From Megalonaias nervosa (taxonomy: Eukaryota > Mollusca > Bivalvia > Unionida > Unionidae): a stretch of 64,000 bases of DNA. Where the stretch lies: positions 62,001 through 126,000 of the forward strand of contig JAECUM010001877.1 in assembly GCA_016617855.1 (NCBI GenBank), written 5' to 3'. The stretch's first letter is position 1. Every line of letters begins with the position of its first letter. The translations under genes were made by a program, and so were the position numbers. Of this stretch, positions 51,722 to 61,348 are shown one piece after another. The notes beneath the pieces were generated by a model. That model made no database searches. It was not told the DNA's origin and was given only the letters and a program-made list of their open reading frames with translations.

Positions 51722-53189
51722 AATTTTGGGATTGCCTCATTCTGGTGTTAAAAGGAAAATTTGGTTTTTACCATACCATTGTTTGGTAGAGGTTTCATTG
51801 AGCCATACAGAGGTCTGGCTGATTGAGACTACTGAGCATGTTAGATGACAGCAAATCTTCATCCGTTCTTTATTCATTTTGGTGTGCTCCATACTAAAGT
51901 AACTACAGTCAGTTAAGTAAGAATGATCACCTGTGAAATGATAGGGTATTTAACTTTTTTAAAAATTGATATTTTCACATAGGTAATTGCCGAATCAATC
52001 CAAACAAGATTTGAAATATATGGTTGGTATACATTTTCTTTTATGACTATTTAGTTGAATATACGTCCCCAACTAAGGGTTATGACATGCAGGAGTATGG
52101 GAATTAGCAATGTGTCACTAACTGGCTATAAAATAACAGATGAACGAGTATTTACTAAATGCACAAATTCACACAGGTCAAATATCAAGACTTTTCTAAT
52201 AAAATAATTTAAAAAAACTGGTATGTTAGTGATTTATTTTTGGTATGCCAATTTTGTTTATATCACACATCAGTTTTCTACAAGAGAAAGCAACCATGGG
52301 CAGTTTACAAAAGATCTTAACGTTTTCCATAGTTCTTATTTCCATTATTTGATCATCTTCTTCATAGTATTGTTATTGTGTTTGTTAAAATTGAGTAAGA
52401 CATTTTCATTTTCAGTATGTAAAAGTTGCAATGTCATTTCACATCCAATCTCTTCTAGAGTTCATAGTGCTAAAATGCCGGTAAGCAAAGAGTGACACCC
52501 TATCAGTGACATCCTAATAAAGTTGAACAGTAAACATTCATTTTACACAAGCCGACTTTCTTAATTCAGTAGGGAACATAAAGTTGATTATTCATTGCCA
52601 GAGGATCAAATGTTTAGGAAGTATTTATTATAAGCTTTTTATAAAGTTGTATATTTTTATATTTTTCTTCCCTTTCAGGTGATCCTGCTAGATATCATTC
52701 TTTTTTCATAGCAATATGCCTTTCCCATGATAAAAAGATTTCATCATTAGATGTCATTGCATTGTGACGACTTGGGTCCAATGTGAAAAAGACAGCTCTG
52801 TTGTGTTCCAAGGACAGTGGTGGAAAATTGTGTTATTCTTCTTTACAACGGACTGGAATATCATGAATAAAACTCAAGTACATCATATATTTTTTATAGT
52901 TGTCTATTTGCCGTTTGCTTTCCAACAGTAACTTGAGTTGTCCACCATCTTGTTCCCAAACATTGTTAATGGCTTGTGCTTGGAGAAAGGAAGAACCCTA
53001 TCAGTTTTGGGGTCAAGAGATAAATGGTCATTGTCACAATGAGAGGAAGAAGAAAAATGGCTTCTGCACAATAACTTGAGTGTCGAAGTGAAGGTCGGTG
53101 TGACTGAAAAAGGAACAATGTTTAAGTATACTAATTCATTTCCCCCCATCTACAGTTAAGAATAAAAATGGCTTCTGAACCAAAACATT
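51722..53189. other. Non-coding stretch
   Basis: No credible gene; frames are short and compositionally unremarkable. Confidence 0.6.
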
Positions 53190-53756
53190 AGATCTACATG
53201 ACATACTAAGGTGATGCCAATACTCATGCCCTGGGAATAAACCATTACAAGGTGATGTCAGTACCAAATACTGGGGCACAAACCATTGCATGGTGATGCC
53301 AATACCCAAGTACCAGGACATACACCATTACAAGGTGATGCCAGTACCATAGTACTGGAACATTCACCATTAGAAAGTGATGCCTATACCCAAGTAGTGT
53401 GACATACACCATTAGCAATGTTATGCCTATAGTAGCTCTGGGACATACACCATTACAAAGTGGTGCCTATAGTAGCTCTGGGACATACACCATTACAAGG
53501 TGATGCCTATAGTAGTTCTGGGACATACACCATTACAAGGTGATGCCAATACCCAAGCAATGGGACATACACCATTAGCAAGGTGATGCCAATACCCAAG
53601 TATTGCGGCATACATTATTAGCAATGTGACGCCTATAGTAGTTCTGGGATATACACGATTACAAGGTGGTGCCTATAGTAGTTCTGTTATATACACCATT
53701 ACAAGGTGATGCCAATACCCAAATACTGGGACATACATCATTAGCAACGTGATGCC
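53190..53756 (+). repeat. Minisatellite, about 45-bp unit, about 13 copies
   Basis: Units share ACACCATTACAAGGTGATGCC, a variable TATAGTAGT or AATACCCAAGTA part and CTGGGACAT. The array stops at the LTR at 53,757, which may have inserted into it. Confidence 0.85.
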
Positions 53757-54582
53757 TGTTACGACCACGTAGTTTAATTACTTGTGTGTTCAAATTTGAA
53801 TTCTTTTTATTCCATTTTTGTATCATTGTATATTGTTATGATGATGATTATGTTCACAGGATCTGATATTTTTGAAAGAAACGTTGTGTTTATTTAGAAC
53901 GTAAATGTGACTCTCGGCTTTCGTAATTTTTTTTTTTTTTAGATTGCCGGGTGGATAAACAACCGGCATAAACGACTGGTCGTGGCCAAGGGCATTTCCT
54001 AAGCATACGTGATTCCATCATGAAATTGCATTGTTTATTGCGTTTCATTCGTGTGCATGAAATGACGTTTTAGGTCGGTTTTTAAACACTTAGGTCCCTG
54101 TGAAATAGTCAGAGTCGTTCTTATACCTTGAGAAGAAGGTATTATTTTTCTTGTGCTGGAAAGAGTTTATTTTTCTTTACATCTGTAGAGCTCGAAATGT
54201 GTCTTGTTACAGATGACAGCTATAGAAGTTCATCTACTTTTTAAATAATAACTTATTTTTCCCTGGAGAACTACACAAGTGGTTTAGGACAAAGACATTC
54301 AGTGAAATTCATTCTAAATTGGAACAGTACAGTACAAATTGTGGTTCAGCGTGAAATTCTGGACATTTGTGTAAAGACTTCATCTGACATCATCGTCCTC
54401 CATCTTGGAACGTCATCAAGATTCGAACCTGGATTCAGTTAAAATTATTTAGTGATAGGACTTGTATTTTTTCAGTACTAGGATAAATGTTTGGATTTTC
54501 TTCACAAACCGTAAGTCCTATTTCATATTTTCACCTTTTCACCGTGTTTTCTAGGGAAATAAATTATTTTTGTTAAAACTGT
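53757..54582 (+). repeat. Truncated LTR of the gypsy family
   Basis: It starts TGTTACGACCACGTAGTTT and is the inverse of the LTR at 26,366-27,262. It ends near 54,582 after AATAAATTATTTTTG, about 80 bases short of the expected end. Confidence 0.88.
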
Positions 54583-55590
54583 AATTACAGCAGTCAGAAA
54601 ACTGGAGACCACAGGAAATATAAGATTAGATTTTTATTTGGGAAAAGGAACTAAAATTACATAAAACATTCAATGATTTAGTTTGCTTTTGTTGAAAATA
54701 TGATACATGAAAAACCTTTTCTTTCAGACAGCAAAGGAAAACTTGATGTAGGAATTGTAAAAATTAAAGAAAAAGTTTCAAAATGTTTAGAGATACTAGG
54801 TGGATAGTTGATTATAGAAATTCTGTTGCAAACTGAACATAAATATTTAGGAAATCTTTTGCTGAATCAAAATAGGGGAGGAAATAAATAATTAAATGGT
54901 TATTAGGATGAGTAGGTAATATATTCAAACATACACTGTTTAATTGGATTATATAGTGGGGGTGGGTAGAATGCATTTTGATTTTAGTAAATATGATAAG
55001 AAGAGAAGATTATTTTGTGGGCTATAGTGACAATTTAAATATGAGTAGTGTCAAATAGTGGATTTAGACCATTTGATTAAAAAAATTAAAAAAATTATAT
55101 AGGTCACACCCTTTTATCTCCCATGGCTTTTGCATATATTGGTAAAAAGCCATTACATATATACAATGTATGGATTATAATCAGTGAGAGTGAAAGTGAA
55201 CCACACAAGAACTTTTATGGATGATAGAGCCTGTTGACCTAGATCAATAACTAACAAAACGTATATTATTACACTACTATGTTACATGTTGTTAAGATTG
55301 TTACATGACAAATTGGTTTTGGTATTTATATTTTAAGTTTGTTTTACTTGACATTCATGGTCTTTGGATCTTCTACTGCTCAGTTTCTTATTTGTGCTTG
55401 GAGTTGTCAGCGATTTTCCATTTCTGTCAAAACAGAACTTGGCTGTTCTAATTATTTTAACCTCAATAGCCACCAAATACACTTTTATTAAACATGTTTA
55501 GACTACTTTGTACTGCATGAAGCAGTTAAGAATACATACTTATTTGTGAATGTAATTATATCTAATTATTTTGCTCACACCACCCGGGAT
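54583..55590. other. Non-coding stretch
   Basis: AT-rich sequence; no gene or repeat of note. Confidence 0.6.
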
Positions 55591-57240
55591 ACTGCTTACT
55601 ATCAATATAGTCCGATAATAATTCGAACTGATGCACCTATGAGGGTTGTTGTTGCCATGATTCTGCCACACCAAGACCAACAGTTGTTGCTGCGGTAAAC
55701 CCACAAATAGTATCTACAACCAAACACGTTTTTATTTCATGATGAACACGGTTCTTTTGGTGTGTTTATTTTGCAGCAGTTGTTGTACTGCTTCAATGAT
55801 TTTTTCACGTTATTGACAATGAGGGTCTATCATAGTTCTTCTAACAGGGGTGGGTTCAGCTGTGAATTCAACTTTCTCGTTGTTGAAACAACCCCTGAAT
55901 GATTCTACACCTAGTGGCGCAGTCAATGATTGGGCGTTTTCACATGCTAATGCTGTAACACCAAGCTGACCTCTTGTTGGCATTGGCACATCAGTTTGGT
56001 CCCAACTATCAGTTTTTATTTGACTCTTAACAAGATTATATTTTGTGTATACAGGCGTGTTTTAACACCACTCCTATGCAAATATTCATCAACAAGTGGG
56101 ACAAAATCGCCATCAATGTTAGTATCTGCTGTCTTCTTAACAACCTTTTGGCAAATTTTTCAATCTTGTCACCATGGTCAGAATCCGTTACTTATATGCA
56201 ATGATAAATCTAACCTTAAACAGAAACACAGAAGATGGTTATTCATCTTTAGCAATCATTGATATTGATATCGTATATATGAAAGATTTTGGAACGCTGT
56301 TGTCTGGCTCAGTTTGTATTACTACTCTTGGACCAGGCTGATTATTTATCAATGCTGTTATTTGACTCAGTCTACTATAATAACGAGACACGATAAATAA
56401 ATATAATCCAGACACGTGCACTGTTAGGATGTGAGGTTTAGGTTTATAAAACCATTCACATTAGTAAAAACAATTCAACCGTTTGTTGTTATTAGTTTTT
56501 ACCTCTCCTTCATTGGTCAGTAGTTGGTATGGTATAAATGAACTTACTACTTGTGGTGGTGGGGGCACACCTGGGATTTGTTCATCCACGTATTGTTTCA
56601 TCCCACGTTAAGCAGTATCAACATGGCCTTTAATAATCCGAACCGACATACTGGCAACCCTGCTTCCAGTGTTTTCAGTGATTTCATCCAGGTTCTTTGT
56701 AACAGTACCTCTCACCCTGACAACATTATCTTGAATGTCAACATTTGCAGTTCACCAGTTTGATTTTGAAAACTCACAAGCTCACCGCGGTTGACACCAA
56801 CTAATAAACTCAGTCAACTCTGCTTTGGTATCAAACCTGCTCAGATCTACATCAGCTGAGTTCCAATGGACTGAGTAATGTCTACAAATGTTAATATAAA
56901 TTTTTATAATATTAAACATACTTTAATGTGAAAACAAGTAGTGCGGGGTTGGTGAATGCTCAAGTGCACACAGTGCTTCAGCAACAAGATGACAACATAT
57001 GTGGCCTTCCAAATGAGTTTGTATTTTTCATAGCTAAAAAAAAAATGATGGTAGATGATTTCGTTCACCAAAGGCGTAAGCGCCCCATGTTAAAAGATCA
57101 ACAATTTCCAGTGGTAGAGCAAGTCAAAAGGTATTCTTACCATTGGAACAGTTTGTGTACAGTAGTGCTGTGAGATTTATCCCCTTTCATGGACTGTTCT
57201 CCATAAATATCAGTTTCCTTTTATTGCTTGTCACACGTTC
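55590..57240 (-). pseudogene. Possible decayed fibre-like gene of a Polinton
   Basis: On the - strand, DIYGEQSMKGDKS (near 57,210) and ADVDLSRFDTKAELTEF (near 56,850) resemble the start of the element B fibre (DIYGRSSIKDKK, DIDLSKFATKDELAD). Short fragments downstream include a Pro-rich IPGVPPPPQVV and VSGLYLFIVSRY (56,421-56,239), like the head part. The fragments are separated by stops and an apparent 300-base insertion. This is a weak, motif-level call. Confidence 0.3.
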
Positions 57241-57469
57241 AGGCAGAAATGTGAACATGCTTTTATCGATCATTTAGCTGAATCTGAAGTCAACCACGGT
57301 TTGTATAACTTTGTAATTTATTGCTAATGACTTGTAGATTTAATTTCTGATTTTAATGTCAACTGAAGTTGACAATCAGTTATCATATAGTGATTGATGA
57401 CAATACGCAACGCTGTTTGTCCTGCAAGTACATGTGATGCTCTCTTTGTGATGGATTCGTCATAACCTC

Positions 57470-58065
57470 TGACACTGTCCGCAGACATGCAGACAAACTG
57501 CTATATAGCACTAGTCAGATTCGTGTTAGAATATGATTGTGTTGTCTGGGATCCGTACTATATTAAGGATGTTGACAGAATCGAGAAAGTTCAACATCAG
57601 ACAGCACGATTTATATCTAGTGGTTACAGAACCAGAGAAGCAGGATGCGTCAACGAAATGTTAACTGACCTGGGTCTACCAACACTCCAAGACAGACGTA
57701 GTAGGATTCGTTTGACACATCTCTATAAGGTAGTCGAGGGGTTAGTGCCAGCTCTGTCACCAAATGTATTTTTAAACCATTAAGACAAAAACGCCAGATT
57801 AAAGCCAAATCTTTTCCAAATTTTGAAAGGATAAACATTGTAGAAAAACTAGTATCAAATAATAGATGTTTTGTAGTTGAACAATGTAGAACATAACGAT
57901 TTAGACATTCTTCCTTTAGAAAAAGAGTTGTGGACTAGAATCATCTAAGTGATAGTGTTGTGTGCTCAAAATCAGTGGAGAGCTTCAAGACAGCTCTGAA
58001 AAATATTACTAACCATCTAGATGGTTCTCTCTTCCAGTGCAAATTTATGCCGTAACTTGCCCTGC
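57470..58065 (+). pseudogene. Non-LTR retrotransposon reverse-transcriptase tail
   Basis: The frame 57,487-57,783 reads ALVRFVLEYDCVVWDPYYIK, RIEKVQHQTARFIS, LGLPTLQDRRSRIRLTHLYK: the C-terminal region after the thumb in Jockey/CR1-type elements. The end of the domain, with SVESFKTAL-type wording, is in other frames near 57,970. The 5' part is missing. It directly abuts the left end of element A'. Confidence 0.8.
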
Positions 58066-58071
58066 ACTGTA

Positions 58072-58540
58072 AGTAGTATATGGGGACGATATAGGCACAC
58101 GAGACCGTATTGTTAAATTTAGGGGGTTGTACTATAGCCTCAAGATTTATAGCCTCAAGTAGCACAGGTCCCGGAACTATAGACGCAAAATTGATTATAG
58201 GGACAATAGGAATGGAACAGGTAGGGTGACGTCACGGTACTGGTAACAATGTGGCAAGTGGCTCACCTGAACACGCGCGGCTACCCTAAGTAGAGACAAA
58301 TACAATAGAGACACAGAGATACATATAACACAACCATAGATTGATGAACATCAATCTATCAAAACTAAAATATAAAATCGACCAAAAATTTTAGGTAAGA
58401 GAATAATGTTTTTGGGATTTAAACATAAAATATAAAATTGACTAAAATTCTCTAGGCAGAAAGAAGATATCTTTTCGAGTTATATGAAAGTGACCCTGAA
58501 AAGGGCCTTTGGTTTTTTGTGTTAACACCATTCCGTTAAC
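58072..58540 (+). repeat. Left terminal inverted repeat of element A'
   Basis: It starts AGTAGTATATGGGG and contains GACGATATAGG, GGTACTGGTAACAATGTGGC, ATTGATGAACATCAATC and the hairpin block, each with an inverted counterpart in 20,410-20,864. Confidence 0.7.
58492..58507 (-). terminator. Histone-type 3' stem-loop, copy 3
   Basis: The - strand reads CCAAAGGCCCTTTTCAGGGTCAC. Its 6-bp stem has one G-U pair, the loop is TTTC, and the flank CCAAA and CAC match the animal histone consensus. The purine box CGAAAAGATA is about 18 bases downstream, as after the hairpin at 20,419. It lies 52 bases after the stop of the minus-strand gene at 58,560. Confidence 0.7.
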
Positions 58541-58559
58541 ATAGAGGGCATCGCATAGG

Positions 58560-58769
58560 TCATCTTCTCTTTCTCAAACTTTGTCTAACCTCTGGTCCGT
58601 AGATGAGGATTCGCTTCAGACAGCCTTGTATCTCCACATAGCATCTTCTTTTCCAAGCAGTCGTCTCGGTGATCCGGATGATGGTCCATGATGATTTAAC
58701 ATACATGCGTAAGTTAGCACGGAACAGCATCGATGATACGAGAGTAGAGGATTCAACGTTTGTCCACAT
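58560..58769 (-). CDS. Small basic protein, 69 aa, ending at a histone-type hairpin
   Basis: ATG 58,769 opens a frame MWTNVESSTLVSSMLFRAN with a basic C-terminal half (TTAWKRRCYVEIQGCLKRIL, VRQSLRKRR). A TATA box (CTATAAATAA on the - strand) lies 42 bases upstream, and a histone-type stem-loop 52 bases downstream of the stop. No histone fold could be recognised. The complete unit of promoter, frame and 3' signal makes a real gene likely. Confidence 0.55.
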   Translation of the reverse strand: MWTNVESSTLVSSMLFRANLRMYVKSSWTIIRITETTAWKRRCYVEIQGCLKRILIYGPEVRQSLRKRR

Positions 58770-58810
58770 CTTGTGACGAGAACAGGTGAAGGGAATGAAG
58801 TGAACCGCGT

Positions 58811-58820
58811 TTATTTATAG
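58811..58820 (-). promoter_or_regulatory. TATA box of the 58,769 gene
   Basis: CTATAAATAA on the - strand, 42 bases before the ATG. Confidence 0.6.
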
Positions 58821-58940
58821 TGGAAGAGCAGATCGAAACGGATTGAGATTGTTCACCAATCAAAACACGCGTTACAAAATTCAGCTACTGCGCGGAGTCT
58901 GTCTTCCAATCCGAAGAGAGCTACCTGTGACGTCACATTC

Positions 58941-58950
58941 CCTATATAGG
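58941..58950 (+). promoter_or_regulatory. TATA box of the 59,022 gene
   Basis: CCTATATAGG lies 72 bases before ATG 59,022. With the divergent TATA at 58,811 it makes a two-sided promoter region of about 130 bases. Confidence 0.5.
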
Positions 58951-59021
58951 TCCGCTAGCCTCTGTGCACAGTGAATCGATGCGACATTGTTTTGTGAAAC
59001 AATACGGAAACTAAGGATACA

Positions 59022-59634
59022 ATGAACTGGGGTTGACCGGCCGTAGTGACGAGGAGCGATGGCATAGCACCGTTACCAAAGTCAACACAGACCTACTTCC
59101 AGAAGAAGTCGATTTCAATTGGGATTTAGTGGATTTTCTCTCTTCTCCGCAAGAATTTTTTCCGGTACAAGCACCTTCACCACCTTCTACTTCTTTACCA
59201 CAGGTCGAGGATTTTAAACAGAGACAGAAAAAGAATTGGAGAAATTTTTACAACAGCAAAAAGAAGCAGAACAAGCTTTTCTCCGTCAACAGCAACAGCG
59301 AGAAGAAGAAGAAGAGGCTAGAAGAAAACGACAAGAAGAAGAAGCAGAGAAGAAACAAGGTCTAGGAGAGAAGGAGAACAGTGAAAGTTAAACGGTAACG
59401 GTACTCTTGGATATTTTGGCAGAGTTAAGGAGTTTGAAACAAATGTATCAGACTTCTTTATTACGACCCAAGAGAAAAAGACCTTCCCGAGACAAACAGC
59501 CCAACACGGTTACTACATCTGAGATACCACTCCTAGTGATTTCTACCAAATCATCGACAATAGCAAGTTCAGAAGTACACCTTGGCCGTGGCAAAGGCTT
59601 AAGGCATTTAAAACTGATTGCTACTCGTTCCTGA
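59022..59634 (+). pseudogene. Coiled-coil protein gene ending at a histone-type hairpin
   Basis: The ATG at 59,022 is in a frame that ends after three codons. The next frame from 59,033 is open to 59,365: an acidic N-terminal part (DLLPEEVDFNWDLVDF), a Pro-rich linker, then a Lys/Asn/Gln coiled coil. In another frame the coiled coil is Glu/Gln-rich (QQQQREEEEEARRKRQEEE) and ends about 59,390. The last frame, 59,407-59,634, has ILAELRSLKQMYQTSLL and a basic tail. These pieces look like one or two small genes with frameshifts, parallel to 18,890-19,413 in element A. Confidence 0.5.
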
Positions 59635-59665
59635 GTTTGGTTTTGGAAAAAAACAAACACCCAAA

Positions 59666-59681
59666 GGCCATTTTCAGAGCC
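59666..59681 (+). terminator. Histone-type 3' stem-loop, copy 4 (diverged stem)
   Basis: CCCAAAGGCCATTTTCAGAGCCACTC keeps the flanks CCAAAGGC and GAGCCAC of the histone signal and loop TTTC, but two of the six stem pairs are mismatched. A purine box CAAAAGAGTTAG follows about 12 bases downstream. The hairpin lies 31 bases after a stop at 59,634. Confidence 0.55.
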
Positions 59682-59689
59682 ACTCACTT

Positions 59690-59960
59690 CTTTTCAAAAG
59701 AGTTAGAATTCATTTTGCCAAAATCAATTAAAATTCAAAATCCTTTTTACCCCATGATGTACGTGTGTGAGTGTATGAATGTAGGCCCTTTATTATTCTA
59801 AAAAATCAAAATCATGAAACACGTTTTTCTGTCTGGTCTATTCTGGTACAAATTTTACAATCCAATGTCACAACACAACGCAACACTTTTTTAAAAAGTT
59901 CATTGACTTCTTCTGTGTCTTTTTTTGTTCACTTTCTCAGTTTTCTGATTTTCTTCACTT
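59690..59960. other. Short non-coding interval between convergent genes
   Basis: Between the hairpin and the 3' end of the minus-strand zinc-knuckle gene I see no gene. The frames here are short and low in complexity. Confidence 0.5.
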
Positions 59961-60033
59961 TCACAGGTTTCTCCTCCTCTTCTTCCTCACTTTTTTCTCG
60001 CCTTCTTTTCTTCTCTTTCTGAACTTGTCGGGG

Positions 60034-60351
60034 TTATTCCTTTGCCGAGGGTACCTCTTCTTCTTCCTCCTCCTGGTCCTGTTGTTTCTTAGGGTAGTCT
60101 GATGACCAATGTCCTTTCTCTTGACAATGATAACATGTATCCTGACTTTTGTCTCTTTTGACACTTGTCTTGCTTTTTTGACGGTCAGGACATTCTGTAG
60201 CCCAATGCTCTTTCTTCTGACAGATATAGCAAGTATCTTGACTTTTATCTCGAAAGGAGGGGGAGTAGTCTGTCGTCTTGTCAGAAGAAAACTTTCGTAT
60301 GACACCTCGCAAAGCTCTGATCAGAAGTTCGATCTGTGTGGGTTCTTCCAT
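60034..60351 (-). CDS. CCHC zinc-knuckle protein, 105 aa
   Basis: Two retroviral-type zinc knuckles are visible: CYICQKKEHWATEC, a complete C-x2-C-x4-H-x4-C, and CYHCQEKGHWSSDY, where the last Cys is replaced by Tyr. They follow an identical linker (DKSQDTCY) in each, so the pair arose by internal duplication. The N-terminal helix (IELLIRALRGVIRKF) precedes them, and an acidic run (EEEEEE) ends the protein. It probably binds nucleic acid. A TATA box lies at 60,403-60,415 on the - strand, and the divergent polymerase-N gene starts at 60,487. Confidence 0.7.
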   Translation of the reverse strand: MEEPTQIELLIRALRGVIRKFSSDKTTDYSPSFRDKSQDTCYICQKKEHWATECPDRQKSKTSVKRDKSQDTCYHCQEKGHWSSDYPKKQQDQEEEEEEVPSAKE

Positions 60352-60402
60352 CGTGCTGGTCGGCTATGAGAGTGAAGTGAATACTGAGAGGGAAGGCACT
60401 AG

Positions 60403-60440
60403 TCCTTTATATATACACTGGCCTAACATGCATATATAGG
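60403..60440. promoter_or_regulatory. Divergent TATA boxes for 60,351 and 60,487 genes
   Basis: TATATATAAAGG on the - strand (60,403-60,415) and CATATATAGGGG on the + strand (60,431-60,441) lie back to back, about 50 bases from each start codon. Confidence 0.6.
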
Positions 60441-60486
60441 GGTTCATAGCGTTTCAAATGTAGTCAGTTGACTTTTTGCAGTCAAG

Positions 60487-61047
60487 ATGAAACGATCGCA
60501 TCATTTCGTAAAGAAAGGAGAAGAAAGTAAGAGGCAGGAACGTGATTTACTGCCTCGTACAGTAGCTGAAGTCTTGGCTCAAATTTATGCCAGCGATTTT
60601 GAAAGTGAGATGAGTGACCCAAAATCCAGACCCAGAGAATCTACACGCAACGAAAGTTCACCACCACCAGTAAACCCTGAAAAGTACTTTCACATTCGAG
60701 AGACGGAAAAACGCTCCTCTAGAAAATTTAGAACTATGACCTACACGTACACGGTGAAGTTTAAAGATTTCAAGTCCGACGTACCGTTGGAGAAAGCAGA
60801 AGGGTTCATCACCGATGTGTGGGATTCTTTGTTAACCACACTGAAACGGCAATGTCAAGCCAAAGAAAACAATCGCTTGAGACTTTCCATTCATCACGAT
60901 AGTCTGAAGTCCCCCGTTTGGATCGCGTTTAGCAGCCCGTCAGAATTGACACTTTTCAAAGTTATCGACAAGATTCAACACGTACAACAATCCAACGACA
61001 AGTTTCACATCACTGACGGAAAAGCGATTTGCAGGCCTTATTTTTAG
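60487..61047 (+). CDS. N-terminal-type protein associated with Polinton DNA polymerases, 186 aa
   Basis: The frame is open from ATG 60,487 (MKRSHHFVKKGEESKRQER). After a Pro/Ser-rich basic linker it contains TMTYTYTVKFKDFKSDVPLE and LRLSIHHDSLKSPVWIAFSS, and a helix SELTLFKVIDKIQHVQ. This 'FKVxF... HHDxLxxPIxIxF' pattern is that of a domain fused to or preceding the polymerase in many animal Polintons. Its last residues (GKAICRPYF) come from the junction with element C, so the true 3' end, and the polymerase that should follow, are lost. The gene has its own TATA box. Confidence 0.6.
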   Translation: MKRSHHFVKKGEESKRQERDLLPRTVAEVLAQIYASDFESEMSDPKSRPRESTRNESSPPPVNPEKYFHIRETEKRSSRKFRTMTYTYTVKFKDFKSDVPLEKAEGFITDVWDSLLTTLKRQCQAKENNRLRLSIHHDSLKSPVWIAFSSPSELTLFKVIDKIQHVQQSNDKFHITDGKAICRPYF

Positions 61048-61228
61048 TCACAAACCGAGGTTCAATTTTTTTACACGCTGTTGAAAGAGAAACACCAACG
61101 CCCGATATTATTAACAAAAATGGATTCAGTGATGCTCCACTTGAAATTATACCAGAGCTAGTCATCAACAGCGAAAAATATGATATTATCCGAAGTATTT
61201 TGTTATAGTATTTATAACATTTTTTCAC
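61010..61228 (-). pseudogene. Membrane-protein fragment, 3' truncated at the junction
   Basis: The frame starts MKKCYKYYNKILRIISYFSL and has two hydrophobic stretches (LLMTSSGIISSGASL, FLLIISGVGVSL) with small residues. It corresponds in layout and place to the two-helix protein of element B (37,140-37,709), but its C-terminal part is missing because the element ends at the junction with A'. The last residues are encoded by A' sequence. Confidence 0.45.
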
Positions 61229-61348
61229 GCACCAAAGTTTTTTTATGATAATATCTGTAATATTGCATTAGCGCGTCAACATCTTTTTTTAGAATTTCTT
61301 CTGAAATGTGATTGAAATCGATGATCTGTTTTTTCATTATACAATATT

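Larger units (their letters stand above)
58072..61040 (+). mobile_element. Element A': second copy of the element A family, left end only
   Basis: The left terminus (58,072-58,540) is the inverse of the right terminus of element A. It contains four small genes with TATA boxes and histone-type hairpins, and a polymerase N-terminal-type gene. The element stops near 61,040, where genes of element C begin. Relatedness to A rests on the terminal repeat, the hairpins and coiled-coil genes. Confidence 0.7.

Noticed and set aside
52223..52495. Frame of 90 codons with a hydrophobic stretch
   Set aside because: No start context, no motif and no neighbours; lengths like this occur by chance here.
58560..58769. 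Small basic gene beside a histone-type hairpin as a true histone
   Set aside because: None of the core histone motifs is visible in any frame.
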